NCBI GenBank assembly: GCA_964541375.1
Contig: CAZIPT010000061.1
Span: forward strand, 1-14,914
DNA length: 14,914 bases
Source: JBAXEO01 sp964541375
GTDB lineage: Bacteria; Actinomycetota; Coriobacteriia; Anaerosomatales; JAAXUF01
Direction: 5' to 3'
The notes beneath the pieces are model-generated. The model searched no databases and was not told the DNA's origin. It saw only the letters and a list, made by a program, of their open reading frames with translations. A program made the translations under genes and the position numbers. Every line of letters starts with the position of its first letter. Positions within the stretch are counted from its first letter, which is position 1. This document shows positions 5,490 to 13,281 of this stretch, piece by piece.

Positions 5490-7799
5490 TCAGCGCCCGT
5501 GATCGTAGCCCGCGCGCTTCGCCGAGATCTCCATCAGCACCGCCTGAGCGTCGATTCGCTCCTCGCCCTCCTCGGCGTGAACGCGCGTGTAGGTGCCATC
5601 GGAACTCATGACCCGCGCCTTGACGTTGTCATCGAGGTAGGTCTGCAGGATCTCGTCACGCAGGCGCGCGATGAGCGCCGGATCGTTGACCGGCGCGAGC
5701 ACTTCGACGCGCCGATCGAGGTTCCGTCGCATCAGGTCAGCACTACCGATAAGGACGGTGGGATCGCCGTCGTTCTCGAAGTAGTAGATGCGTGTGTGTT
5801 CGAGAAACCTGCCGACGATGCTTGTGACGGTGATGTTGTCGCTGACGCCGGGCACGCCCGGACGCAAAATGCACATTCCCCGCACGATCAAGTCGATGCG
5901 CACGCCAGCCTGTGACGCCGTGTAGAGCAGCCGCACGATCTCGCGGTCCACCAGCGAGTTCATCTTCAGGATCATCCGAGCAGGTCTGCCAGAGCGCGCG
6001 TTCTCGATCTCGCGGCGCACCAGCTCCTCGAGGCCCTGGCGTATCGTCACCGGTGCCACCAGGAAGCTCTCGTAGGAGTCCTGCTCGGCATAGCCGGTGA
6101 GGTAGTTGAACAGCTCGCTCGCGTCCTCACCCATCGTCTCGTCGGTGATGAGCAGGTCGAGGTCGGTGTATTGCAGCGCGGTGGCGACGTTGTAGTTGCC
6201 GGTGCCCAGGTGCAGGTAGCGCCGGACCCGGTCGCCCTCTTTGCGCACGATGAGCGCGACCTTGCTGTGGGTCTTAAGGCCGAGCACACCGTAGACCACA
6301 TGCACGCCGGCCTGCTCCAGCTTGCGCGCCCAGCCGATGTTGCTCTCCTCATCGAAGCGCGCCTTGAGCTCGACAAGCGCCGCGACCTCCTTGCCGTTTT
6401 CTGCGGCGTCAAGGAGCGCCTCTACCACCGGGGAGTCTCGGCCCACACGGTAGAGCGTCATCTTGATGGCAAGGACGTCGGGGTCCTCGGCTGCTTGGCG
6501 AAGCAGCTGCACGAAGGGCTCGAAGGAGTCGAACGGGCGGTGGAGCAGGATGTCATGGTCGCGGATTGCCGCGAAGAGGTCGGGGTGCTCCTCGTCGTCT
6601 CGGCTGGGAAGCGGCGCGGGCCGGAACGATGGATCCTTCAGGTCTGGCCGGTCGATCTTGTAGAGCTCCATCAGGTTGCTCGCGCCGATCGGCGGCTTGA
6701 CCACCACCAGGTCGTCCATGTCCAGCTTGAGGTTCTCGGCCAGCGTGTCGCGCACGAACTCCGGTAGCTCGGGTGTGACGGTGACACGGACCACCGATCC
6801 GAACCGACGGCGGCGAACACCCTCCTCGATAGTCTCGAGCAGGTCCTCGGCCTCGAGCTCCTGAATGGCGATGTCCGCGTCGCGCGTCACTCGGAACGGG
6901 TGCGCCTCCACGACCTCCATCCCCGGGAAGATCATCTCCAGATGCGCCGAGACCAGCTGCTCGAGCCAGACGAAGTGGTAGGTGCGGCCGCCCTTCTCGG
7001 CGCCTTTGACCTCGCACGACGGCCCAGCGCCACCTTCCGGGCAGATCGGCACAAGCCGGGGCAGCGCCTTCGGCATCTTCACGCGCGCGAAGCGCTCCTC
7101 ACCGTCGGGTGTGCGGATGAGCACGGCAAGGTTGAGGCTCATGTTGGAGATATGCGGGAACGGCCTGGCCGGGTCGAACGCAAGCGGCGTCAGGACGGGG
7201 TAGACGACGTCGTCGAAGTAGCGGTCGGCCTCCTCGCGCTGGCATTCGTCGAGTTCGTCGTAGCCCAAGACGTAGATGCCGTTATCGGCGAGCTCGTCGC
7301 GAAGCTGGCTGTAGAGCCCGCGCCCGCGCGTGATGAGCTGACGGGCCGACTCTCGAACGATGGTCAGCTGCTCGCCGGGTGTGAGCCCGTCCGCCGAGAG
7401 ACCCCGCACGCCGGCCTGGACCTGCTGCTTGAGGCCGGCGATGCGCACCATGTAGAACTCGGCGAGGTTGGAGCTGAAGATCGAGAGGAACTTCACGCGC
7501 TCGAGCAGCGGGTTGTCGAGGTCCTCAGCCTCCTCGAGTACGCGCTCCTGGAAGCAGAGCATGCTGAGCTCGCGGTTGAGGTAGAGCGCCGAGGACTCGA
7601 GGTCGATCTCGTCGACGGGCGGTTCGGGCTGCGCGGCGGGTGGTTCGGGCTGCGCGGCGGGTGGTTCGGGCTGCGCGGCGGGTGGTTCGGACGCTGCTGC
7701 GGGCTCGACTACGGATTCACTCATGACGTCCTCCTCGGCGGCCGTAGCCACGGGCGGGCTCGCTGTCTTTTCGCGTCTGCCGAAGGGCCACCAGCTCAT
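5490..7799 (-). CDS. ppk: Polyphosphate kinase 1 with a repetitive N-terminal extension
   Basis: Ppk1 transfers the terminal phosphate of ATP onto polyphosphate, reversibly, usually at the inner membrane face. At 769 residues it is longer than the usual 690-730 because of an N-terminal extension (1-61). That extension holds MSWWPFGRR, an acidic stretch and three PAAQPEP repeats. The Ppk1 N domain starts near 66 (LESSALYLNRELSML). Family landmarks are RPFDSFEPFVQLL (421-433), GLKTHSKVALI (507-517, with H511 in the position of the autophosphorylated histidine), YLHLGTGNYN (528-537) and GSADLMRRNLDRRVEV (685-700). No key residue appears missing. ATG 7799 overlaps the ppx stop (ATGA) and has GAGGAG six bases upstream. 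An internal ATG at 7724-7722 (M26) has GAGGAGG five bases upstream and could give a form 25 residues shorter. Confidence 0.95.
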   Translation of the reverse strand: MSWWPFGRREKTASPPVATAAEEDVMSESVVEPAAASEPPAAQPEPPAAQPEPPAAQPEPPVDEIDLESSALYLNRELSMLCFQERVLEEAEDLDNPLLERVKFLSIFSSNLAEFYMVRIAGLKQQVQAGVRGLSADGLTPGEQLTIVRESARQLITRGRGLYSQLRDELADNGIYVLGYDELDECQREEADRYFDDVVYPVLTPLAFDPARPFPHISNMSLNLAVLIRTPDGEERFARVKMPKALPRLVPICPEGGAGPSCEVKGAEKGGRTYHFVWLEQLVSAHLEMIFPGMEVVEAHPFRVTRDADIAIQELEAEDLLETIEEGVRRRRFGSVVRVTVTPELPEFVRDTLAENLKLDMDDLVVVKPPIGASNLMELYKIDRPDLKDPSFRPAPLPSRDDEEHPDLFAAIRDHDILLHRPFDSFEPFVQLLRQAAEDPDVLAIKMTLYRVGRDSPVVEALLDAAENGKEVAALVELKARFDEESNIGWARKLEQAGVHVVYGVLGLKTHSKVALIVRKEGDRVRRYLHLGTGNYNVATALQYTDLDLLITDETMGEDASELFNYLTGYAEQDSYESFLVAPVTIRQGLEELVRREIENARSGRPARMILKMNSLVDREIVRLLYTASQAGVRIDLIVRGMCILRPGVPGVSDNITVTSIVGRFLEHTRIYYFENDGDPTVLIGSADLMRRNLDRRVEVLAPVNDPALIARLRDEILQTYLDDNVKARVMSSDGTYTRVHAEEGEERIDAQAVLMEISAKRAGYDHGR
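7618..7690. repeat. 21-bp tandem repeat in the ppk coding sequence, about 3.5 copies
   Basis: Three consecutive 21-bp units (GGYGGTTCGGGCTGCGCGGCG on the plus strand) start at 7618, 7639 and 7660, followed by ten bases of a fourth. Only one base differs (C/T at the third position of unit 1). On the coding strand each unit encodes a Pro/Ala/Gln/Glu heptad of the Ppk1 N-terminal tail. The near identity and in-frame length point to recent unit duplication and possible copy-number variation between strains. Confidence 0.9.
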
Positions 7800-9325
7800 G
7801 TTGTCTCCTCGGGAAGTGCCGTCTCGACGACTACGGCGCGGCCGAAGGCCTCCTCGAACAGGTCCTTCTTCTTGTCCACGCCGTAGAGCTCTGCCGTAAG
7901 GCTCTGCGTGCTGAACGCCGTCAAGCGGGTCACTGCTCCGTCGTCTGCGACCTCGACCCGCTCGACGCGCGAACCTCGGCTGCGGTCCAGGCCGTCAGCG
8001 ATTCTCAAGATCGCGGCCAGCGCTCGGACCTTGAGCCGGTCAGGCGGATCAAGCGCCGTCCAAGACTCGTGCGTGCGCTTGGGCAGCGACTTGGTGTGAT
8101 AGCGCGCTATCGAGGCGGCCATCGACATCTCTCGGCGAGTGAATGCGGGCAGTGTGGCATGCAGAATCAGGTGATAGCTGTGCTTGTGATGGCGGTCGTA
8201 GGCCACGTAGTAGCCGATGTCGTGGAGCATGGCAGCCGCCTCGAGCAACTGGCGGTCGTCGTGGTCGAGGCTCAGCACGTCCGCGAGCTGGTCGAAGATC
8301 GACAGCGCGAGCCGCGCGACCTGCTCGGCGTGCTCGCGCTCGTAGTGGAAGCGCGCGCCGAGGTTGCGTAGGGACTGGAGGTGGTCGATCTTGTTCGCGA
8401 TCGCTCCCTCACTCGTCAGCGTGTCGATGATGATGCCTTCGCGTATCCCCCGTGCGTTGACCAGCACGGACGAGGCTCCGAAGAGCTTCATGACCTCGGC
8501 GAGAACGAGCGTCCCGGGGAGCACCACGTCGACTCGCTCCGCCGGCATACCGGGCAGCTTGAGCCGCTCGGCCGTGTCGCTGTGACTCAGGATGCTCAGC
8601 AGCCGCATGACCTCGGCGCGCTCGATCTCGAGTCCATGCAGCGATTCGTAGCGGCGCCCGCGCATTCCGGCGACCACCGCCGCGACCGTGGTGACCGCCC
8701 CGCCCGAACCCACAAGCGGACTGACACCGACCGTAAGCACGTCGACACCGTCGCGCAACGTGCGCCGGACGTGACGCTTGAGCTGCTTGAACGCGTCGTC
8801 GGAGATGGGGTCCTCGGCGATGAACCGCTCGGCCAGCACGCGTGCCCCCAGCCGAAGCGACACGATCTCGGTCGGCTCGGAGTCCACCGCCTGGACGATC
8901 TCGACTGAGCCGCCGCCAATGTCGACCGCCGCCGAGAAAGGCGCATCGCCCACCTGCGCAGCCGCGCTCAGCCAGACGAGCCGGCCCTCTTCCTCCGCCG
9001 AGACGACCTCCACCTCGATGCCGGCCTCGTCGCACAGGCGAGCTACGAACTCCTCGCCGTTGCTCGCACGGCGCACGGCCTCGGTTGCTATCGCACGGAC
9101 GTCACTCACGCCCAGGCTGCGCCCGATATCCCGCATGGCGGTCAGGGCCTCGACGGTCCGGTCGATTGCCTCGGGATCGAGCATGCCGGTCGCATCGAGC
9201 CCCTGCCCCAGCCGGGTCATCGCCTTCTCGTCGTCGATGACGTGATGCGCCCCGCCGACAGGTACCTCGACAACGATCGAGCGCACGGAGTTGGTGCCGA
9301 TATCGATGGCTTGGAGGCGTGTCAT
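7796..9325 (-). CDS. ppx: Exopolyphosphatase/pppGpp phosphohydrolase (Ppx/GppA) with an HD-type C-terminal domain
   Basis: Ppx/GppA enzymes release phosphate from the ends of polyphosphate and/or convert pppGpp to ppGpp. This 509-residue protein has the actin/hexokinase-like fold: phosphate-1 loop IDIGTNSVR (7-15), ATEAVRRASNG (80-90), acidic AEEEGRLVWL (110-119), phosphate-2 AVDIGGGSVEIV (133-144) and GSGGAVTT (206-213). A C-terminal HD-like helical domain follows (about 325-450), with LHDIGYY (H368, D369), HKHSYHLI and RIADG. That matches the long E. coli Ppx type rather than the short two-domain forms. ATG 9325 overlaps the CHAD stop (ATGA), with GAGGAG about eight bases upstream. The frame is open further upstream, but that part lies over the CHAD tail and looks like a shadow. 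Sequence alone does not separate polyphosphate from pppGpp specificity; the operon favours polyphosphate. Confidence 0.93.
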   Translation of the reverse strand: MTRLQAIDIGTNSVRSIVVEVPVGGAHHVIDDEKAMTRLGQGLDATGMLDPEAIDRTVEALTAMRDIGRSLGVSDVRAIATEAVRRASNGEEFVARLCDEAGIEVEVVSAEEEGRLVWLSAAAQVGDAPFSAAVDIGGGSVEIVQAVDSEPTEIVSLRLGARVLAERFIAEDPISDDAFKQLKRHVRRTLRDGVDVLTVGVSPLVGSGGAVTTVAAVVAGMRGRRYESLHGLEIERAEVMRLLSILSHSDTAERLKLPGMPAERVDVVLPGTLVLAEVMKLFGASSVLVNARGIREGIIIDTLTSEGAIANKIDHLQSLRNLGARFHYEREHAEQVARLALSIFDQLADVLSLDHDDRQLLEAAAMLHDIGYYVAYDRHHKHSYHLILHATLPAFTRREMSMAASIARYHTKSLPKRTHESWTALDPPDRLKVRALAAILRIADGLDRSRGSRVERVEVADDGAVTRLTAFSTQSLTAELYGVDKKKDLFEEAFGRAVVVETALPEETT

Positions 9326-10656
9326 CCCGAGGACTCCTCGGCGACACTGACGTCTCCCGGTTCCGACTTGGGGCTGGCCGATGCGGGTTCGGCCACGACC
9401 GCGACCGACGCCGGCGTCTGCGTCGGCTCCCCGTTCGGAACGGCGGCCACCTCGCCGGCAAGGGCCGGGGCGCCACCGGCGGCATCGGCGGCTTGCGGGA
9501 TCGGCTCGCTCACGATCGGCCGCGGCGTGGGTACCGCCCACGGCTCGGCACCGACGACGATCGGCGGATCGATCGCGTACCCGCCAAAGTCGGCGATCGG
9601 AATCTCGATAGGCGGCGGCTCGACTTCGCCCACAACAACTAGGGCCTGCTCGGCGACCTCGGGACCGGGAGCCGGCTCGACGCCTGTCTCAGCAGGCGCA
9701 ACGAGGACCTGCGCGGGCTCAGGCTCGGCCCTACGCGACAGCGGCAGCAGCAGCGCGGGCAGGAGGCTGCCCGGTGGGTACTCTCTTGCGAGCTTGCTGA
9801 ACTGCGAGAACTCCTTGCGAGCCCGCTTGTCGAGCAGCTTCTCCACCGCTTCCAGGTTCTCGACGCTGACTCCCGCCGCCAGTGCGGCCGCGCGGCGATC
9901 CGGCTCTCTGACCATGTCGAGAAAGACGTGCAGGTCATGCAGGTCACCCAGCTCCTCCTGGAAGCAGGTGAGGGTGTCGTGGAGCGGATCGAAGTCATCT
10001 CCGTAGCAGGGCGCAAACACCTCGACGGCATAGCGCAGGTGCTTGAAGGTGATCCTCAGGGCGTGCTGCGCCTCGATGTTGGCCTCATCGAGCGCACTCG
10101 GCATCAGCGCGTAGACCGCCGCCACTCGCTCAGCGACCGCGGCATGCGCAAAGGCCGAGAGCGTCCTGCGCGAGCCCTCGCCCTTCTCCGGCGAACGAGC
10201 CAGCCGCGCGAAGGAGCGTCGGCTCTCTGCGAGGTCCAGCTTGCCGAGAGCAGTCTGCAACAGCTCGAGCTCACGCACCCGCTGGCCCATGCGGTAGCCG
10301 ATCAGGAACGCAACTGCGTGCTGACCGCCAGGCTCAAGCGTCTTGTTCAAGCGCGAAAACGCCTCGATAAAGACATCGGAGTCGCGCACAGGCCCAAGGG
10401 CGCGGGTGACACCCCGGACACGTTTGTACCAGTGCTGAAACGCGGCCGGCGGGTAGAGCGGCGCGAGCAATCTCATCGATTCGCGCAGCCGACGAGAGGC
10501 GACTCGCATGTCGTGGACTGCGTCCATGTCGGCCCCTCCACTCGCAGCGGCCTCGAGCTCGAAGAGTGGTTTGGCCTTCGACAGTAGGATCGCCGGCGCG
10601 GCGACCCTAAGCTTTGAGTACGCGTCGACACCATCGACGGCAAATCGCTGGTCCAT
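9322..10656 (-). CDS. CHAD domain protein with a long Pro/Ala/Glu-rich C-terminal tail
   Basis: CHAD is an all-helical domain rich in conserved histidines and basic residues that binds polyphosphate and localises to granules. The domain covers about residues 14-285 of the 444-residue form. The two signature helices are VHDMRVASRRLRESMR (47-62) and HALRITFKHLRYAVEVF (198-214), with GDLHDLHVFLDM (237-248). From about residue 310 to the end there is a 135-residue low-complexity tail of Pro, Ala, Val and Glu, acidic near its end. I chose ATG 10656 (MDQRFAVDGVDAYSKLR) because it is close to the domain and has a GAG-containing element six bases upstream. ATG 10734 would add 26 residues and also has GGGA upstream, so the start is uncertain. 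The stop overlaps the ppx start. It is probably the first gene of the operon and a polyphosphate-binding partner of Ppx and Ppk1. Confidence 0.9.
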   Translation of the reverse strand: MDQRFAVDGVDAYSKLRVAAPAILLSKAKPLFELEAAASGGADMDAVHDMRVASRRLRESMRLLAPLYPPAAFQHWYKRVRGVTRALGPVRDSDVFIEAFSRLNKTLEPGGQHAVAFLIGYRMGQRVRELELLQTALGKLDLAESRRSFARLARSPEKGEGSRRTLSAFAHAAVAERVAAVYALMPSALDEANIEAQHALRITFKHLRYAVEVFAPCYGDDFDPLHDTLTCFQEELGDLHDLHVFLDMVREPDRRAAALAAGVSVENLEAVEKLLDKRARKEFSQFSKLAREYPPGSLLPALLLPLSRRAEPEPAQVLVAPAETGVEPAPGPEVAEQALVVVGEVEPPPIEIPIADFGGYAIDPPIVVGAEPWAVPTPRPIVSEPIPQAADAAGGAPALAGEVAAVPNGEPTQTPASVAVVAEPASASPKSEPGDVSVAEESSG

Positions 10657-10748
10657 GCGGTTCTCTTTCGATAGGCGGACAACGCCGGCGCCATCACGAA
10701 TCGTCGGTCCTCGTTGCCCGGAGTTCTCTCTCATACTGTTCCCATCTC

Positions 10749-10754
10749 ATGCTA
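10749..10754 (-). promoter_or_regulatory. Candidate -10 for the polyphosphate operon
   Basis: TAGCAT on the minus strand lies 15 bases upstream of the ATG at 10734 and 93 bases upstream of the ATG at 10656. It resembles a -10, but the -35 region (around 10772-10777) is poor. If real, transcription would start near 10742, which would favour the internal ATG at 10656 as the start codon. Confidence 0.25.
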
Positions 10755-10821
10755 CCGTTCGGCGCGCCCCTGTGCCGGACAGTCTCGTCAGTAGGAAACC
10801 CTGCTGGTGGGGAAGGAGAAA

Positions 10822-10858
10822 TAGTGCCGCGCGCTCGACCGTGGCGCGCGAGGCACTA
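10822..10858 (+). repeat. Hairpin upstream of the DUF2252 ribosome binding site
   Basis: An inverted repeat pairs TAGTGCC (10822-10828) with GGCACTA (10852-10858) and GCGCGC (10829-10834) with GCGCGC (10844-10849). It has a nine-base loop and a two-base bulge (GA, 10850-10851). It lies 13 bases before the AAGGAG of the DUF2252 gene. There is no U-tract, so it is not a typical intrinsic terminator. It could act as a 5' stabilising or regulatory hairpin or as a protein site in the divergent control region. Confidence 0.6.
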
Positions 10859-10884
10859 CCCGCTTCGGCAAAGGAGCCCCGTCC

Positions 10885-12378
10885 ATGAGCACGCCTCGAA
10901 AGCCCGCCGCCAAGCCCGCCGCCTCACCCGCGACGAAGACAGCGCAGGTCGCCTCGGCACCCGCCCCGCTTCAATACCAGTCCATGTTGCCGCACCCATC
11001 GCCCGCCGAGCGGGTCAATCGGGGCAAGTCCAGCCGACAAGAGACGCCTCGGAGGAGCCAAGGCTTCTGGGAGCCGTGGCCCAATCGGCCCGATCCGGTG
11101 TCCCTGCTCGAGGAGCAGGCCGCAACGCGTTGGGACGAACTCGTCCCGATCCGACACGGGCGAATGCTGGCGTCGCCCTTCGCCTTCTTTCGCGGAGGCG
11201 CCTACATCATGGCTTCGGATCTCGCCACCACGCCCCGTACCGGCATGAAGGTGCAGGCGTGCGGTGATGCCCACCTGGTCAACTTCGGGATCTTCTCGGC
11301 ACCGGATCGGCGACTCGTCTTCGACATGAACGACTTCGATGAGACGCTCCCCGGCCCTTGGGAGTGGGACGTCAAGCGTCTCGCCGCCAGCTTCGAAGTC
11401 GCGATGAGAGACCGCGGCATGGAGCCTGCGGCGCGGCGCGACATCGTGCTCCGGGTCGTGCGCGAGTACCGCGAGAGCATGGCGACGTTCGCCCAGATGA
11501 GCAACATCGACGTCTGGTACGCGCGCCTGAACACGGACCTGTTGCTGGAGAAGCTCAAAGCCGAAGAGGCGAAGAGAAACGTCAAGTCGGCGGAGAAGGT
11601 GTTTGCCAAAGCGCAGTCCAAGAACAGCCTACGCGCGCTTGGAAAGCTCACCGTCATGGTCGACGGAGAACCTCGGATCATCAGTCAGCCCCCGCTCCTC
11701 GTGCCGGCGTCTGAGCTCCTCAAGGGCGAATCGCTCGAGCAGTTCAACACGACCATCCACGAGTTCCTGCGCAACTACGCGATGAGCCTGCCCGATGATC
11801 GTCGCAGCCTTCTTGAGGGGTATCAGTTCCGGCAGATCGCACGCAAGGTCGTGGGCGTGGGAAGCGTAGGTCTGAGATCCTGGATCGTTCTCGCAACCGG
11901 CCGAGACAACTGTGACCCCCTCTTCCTGCAGCTCAAGCAGGCCGAGGCGTCCGTACTCGAGCGCTTCGTGGGCCGCAGCCGGTATCGCAACCACGGCCGT
12001 CGCGTCGTCGAGGGACAGCGTCTGACTCAGGCCGCGAGCGACGTCCTTCTCGGCTGGTACAAGGTCCTGGCGTTCGACGGCAAGGTGCACGACTTCTACG
12101 TCCGTCAGCTTTGGGACGGCAAGGCGTCGGTGGATATCGGTCTCATGCCGGTATCGCTCTTCGACGTCTACGCCCGCATGTGCGGCTGGACGCTGGCGCG
12201 CGGCCACGCGCGGACCGGCGACCGCATCGCACTCTCCGCGTATCTGGGCGCGAGCACCGTCTTCGACGAAGCGATCGCCGACTTCGCGACCGCCTACGCC
12301 GACCAGAACGAGCGCGACTTCGAGCTCATGCAGGCGGCGGCCAAGTCGGGCCGAATAGTGGCCGAGATGGGAATCTGA
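10885..12378 (+). CDS. DUF2252 family protein
   Basis: This 497-residue protein has the hallmark blocks of DUF2252 (COG4320), a widespread family of unsettled function with a suggested kinase-like fold. They are VPIRHGRMLASPFAFFRG (87-104), TPRTGMKVQACGDAHLVNFG (116-135), FDMNDFDETLPGPWEWDVKRLA (146-167) and the later YVRQLWDGKAS. The conserved GDAH and NDFDE acidic/histidine residues look catalytic or metal-binding, but this is inference. Residues 1-30 are a Lys/Pro/Ala-rich disordered leader. There is no signal peptide or membrane segment. ATG 10885 has AAGGAG eight bases upstream. The gene diverges from the CHAD-ppx-ppk operon across a 228-base gap, so a link to polyphosphate metabolism is a reasonable guess but unproven. 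It converges with the PASTA gene, 48 bases from stop to stop, with no clear terminator. Confidence 0.88.
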   Translation: MSTPRKPAAKPAASPATKTAQVASAPAPLQYQSMLPHPSPAERVNRGKSSRQETPRRSQGFWEPWPNRPDPVSLLEEQAATRWDELVPIRHGRMLASPFAFFRGGAYIMASDLATTPRTGMKVQACGDAHLVNFGIFSAPDRRLVFDMNDFDETLPGPWEWDVKRLAASFEVAMRDRGMEPAARRDIVLRVVREYRESMATFAQMSNIDVWYARLNTDLLLEKLKAEEAKRNVKSAEKVFAKAQSKNSLRALGKLTVMVDGEPRIISQPPLLVPASELLKGESLEQFNTTIHEFLRNYAMSLPDDRRSLLEGYQFRQIARKVVGVGSVGLRSWIVLATGRDNCDPLFLQLKQAEASVLERFVGRSRYRNHGRRVVEGQRLTQAASDVLLGWYKVLAFDGKVHDFYVRQLWDGKASVDIGLMPVSLFDVYARMCGWTLARGHARTGDRIALSAYLGASTVFDEAIADFATAYADQNERDFELMQAAAKSGRIVAEMGI

Positions 12379-12426
12379 ACCGCGCGCAACCCGTGAACCA
12401 AGTAGGTCATCGGGCGTCACCCACTG

Positions 12427-13248
12427 CTACTGAGGCGCGACGAAGATGGGAACCGTCGACCCAACGGGCACTCGCGTGCCGGGCGCCGGCAGCTGGTCGC
12501 TGACCTTCTCGCTCATAAGCACCGGAGAGCGGGGGTAGTACAGCTCCGCCAGTAGGTAGACCTCGGCGATATCAGTCGCGGCCTCGGTGAGCGTCTCACC
12601 GATGACATTGGGGACGACTGCGCCGCCGACTCCGCGCCCCATCGAGACGAACACCGCAACGGGCTGACCGGTCATGACGGGCTGACCCGCCCTGGGCATC
12701 TGTGCGACCACCCGACCAGAGTCCACTGAATCACTGAGCTGCTGGTAGAACACCGGTTTGAGCAGCGAGTAGCTCAGGGTGTTGCCGGCCACTAGCGTGG
12801 TATCGAGGGTAACGTCGGGAGCCACGGTCATCGTTGGCGCGACAGCGACGAGCATGTCGACGGCAGAGCCGGAAAGCACGTGGCTGCCGCGCTCCGGGAA
12901 CTGCTTCACGACGGTTCCGGCACCGCAGGCAGGAGTCGCAACGGCGAGCATCGTGCCCTTCGCCAAGTCCACCTCGACGAGACGTTTGGTGGCGACGGGC
13001 ACAGTCCGGCCGACGACATCGGGAACCGTGGTGGGGGTTCGAGACTCGCCCCAAGCGCCGGCGCTGAGCACGATCGTCAGAAGCACGGTGACCGACAGTA
13101 GCGCGAGGACAAGAATCGCCCACTTGCCACGAGAGCCGGTCCTTCTCGGCTCTTCGGCTACAGGCTCATCCGCCGAGATGACCTCGCGGGCGCTTGCATC
13201 GTCGGCTGGCTCCGGTTCTGTCGTATCTTCGGGCATCGCCGTCGTCAT
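12427..13248 (-). CDS. Membrane-anchored triple-PASTA domain protein
   Basis: This 273-residue protein has an acidic, disordered cytoplasmic N-terminus (1-40) ending in basic RRTGSRGK. One transmembrane helix follows (about 43-65), then three PASTA repeats outside the cell: about 73-137 (TVPDVVGRTVPVATKRL), 141-204 (VAPDVTLDTTLVAGN) and 210-272 (VVPNVIGETLTEAATDI). PASTA domains bind peptidoglycan fragments and usually form the sensor part of Ser/Thr kinases such as PknB or the tail of penicillin-binding proteins. Here there is no kinase or transpeptidase domain, so it is a stand-alone PASTA protein, probably a cell-wall sensor, anchor or scaffold. Two cysteines are absent except C108. The start is uncertain: ATG 13248 has AAAGG directly against it, and ATG 13236 (M5) has the same AAAGG 12 bases upstream. 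It follows the EamA gene by 33 bases, so the two may be co-transcribed. Confidence 0.85.
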   Translation of the reverse strand: MTTAMPEDTTEPEPADDASAREVISADEPVAEEPRRTGSRGKWAILVLALLSVTVLLTIVLSAGAWGESRTPTTVPDVVGRTVPVATKRLVEVDLAKGTMLAVATPACGAGTVVKQFPERGSHVLSGSAVDMLVAVAPTMTVAPDVTLDTTLVAGNTLSYSLLKPVFYQQLSDSVDSGRVVAQMPRAGQPVMTGQPVAVFVSMGRGVGGAVVPNVIGETLTEAATDIAEVYLLAELYYPRSPVLMSEKVSDQLPAPGTRVPVGSTVPIFVAPQ

Positions 13249-13281
13249 CCTTTCGCCGCCGAGGAACCGCGTCGCTCGACG

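Noticed and set aside
6900..7886. 328-residue plus-strand frame opposite ppk, with glycine-rich repeats
   Set aside because: The apparent protein repeats are simply the antisense reading of the 21-bp repeat in ppk; no domain is visible.
9326..9541. N-terminal extension of Ppx by 72 residues
   Set aside because: It overlaps the CHAD tail and is Arg-rich without homology features; the ATG at 9325 has an ATGA overlap and begins right before the conserved phosphate-1 loop.
10824..11267. Plus-strand frame from GTG 10824 with a strong Shine-Dalgarno
   Set aside because: It runs deep into DUF2252 in another frame with Arg-rich sequence; I keep only the initiation site as a possible control element.
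12379..12426. Bidirectional terminator between DUF2252 and the PASTA gene
   Set aside because: I see no stable GC stem followed by a T-run in these 48 bases.
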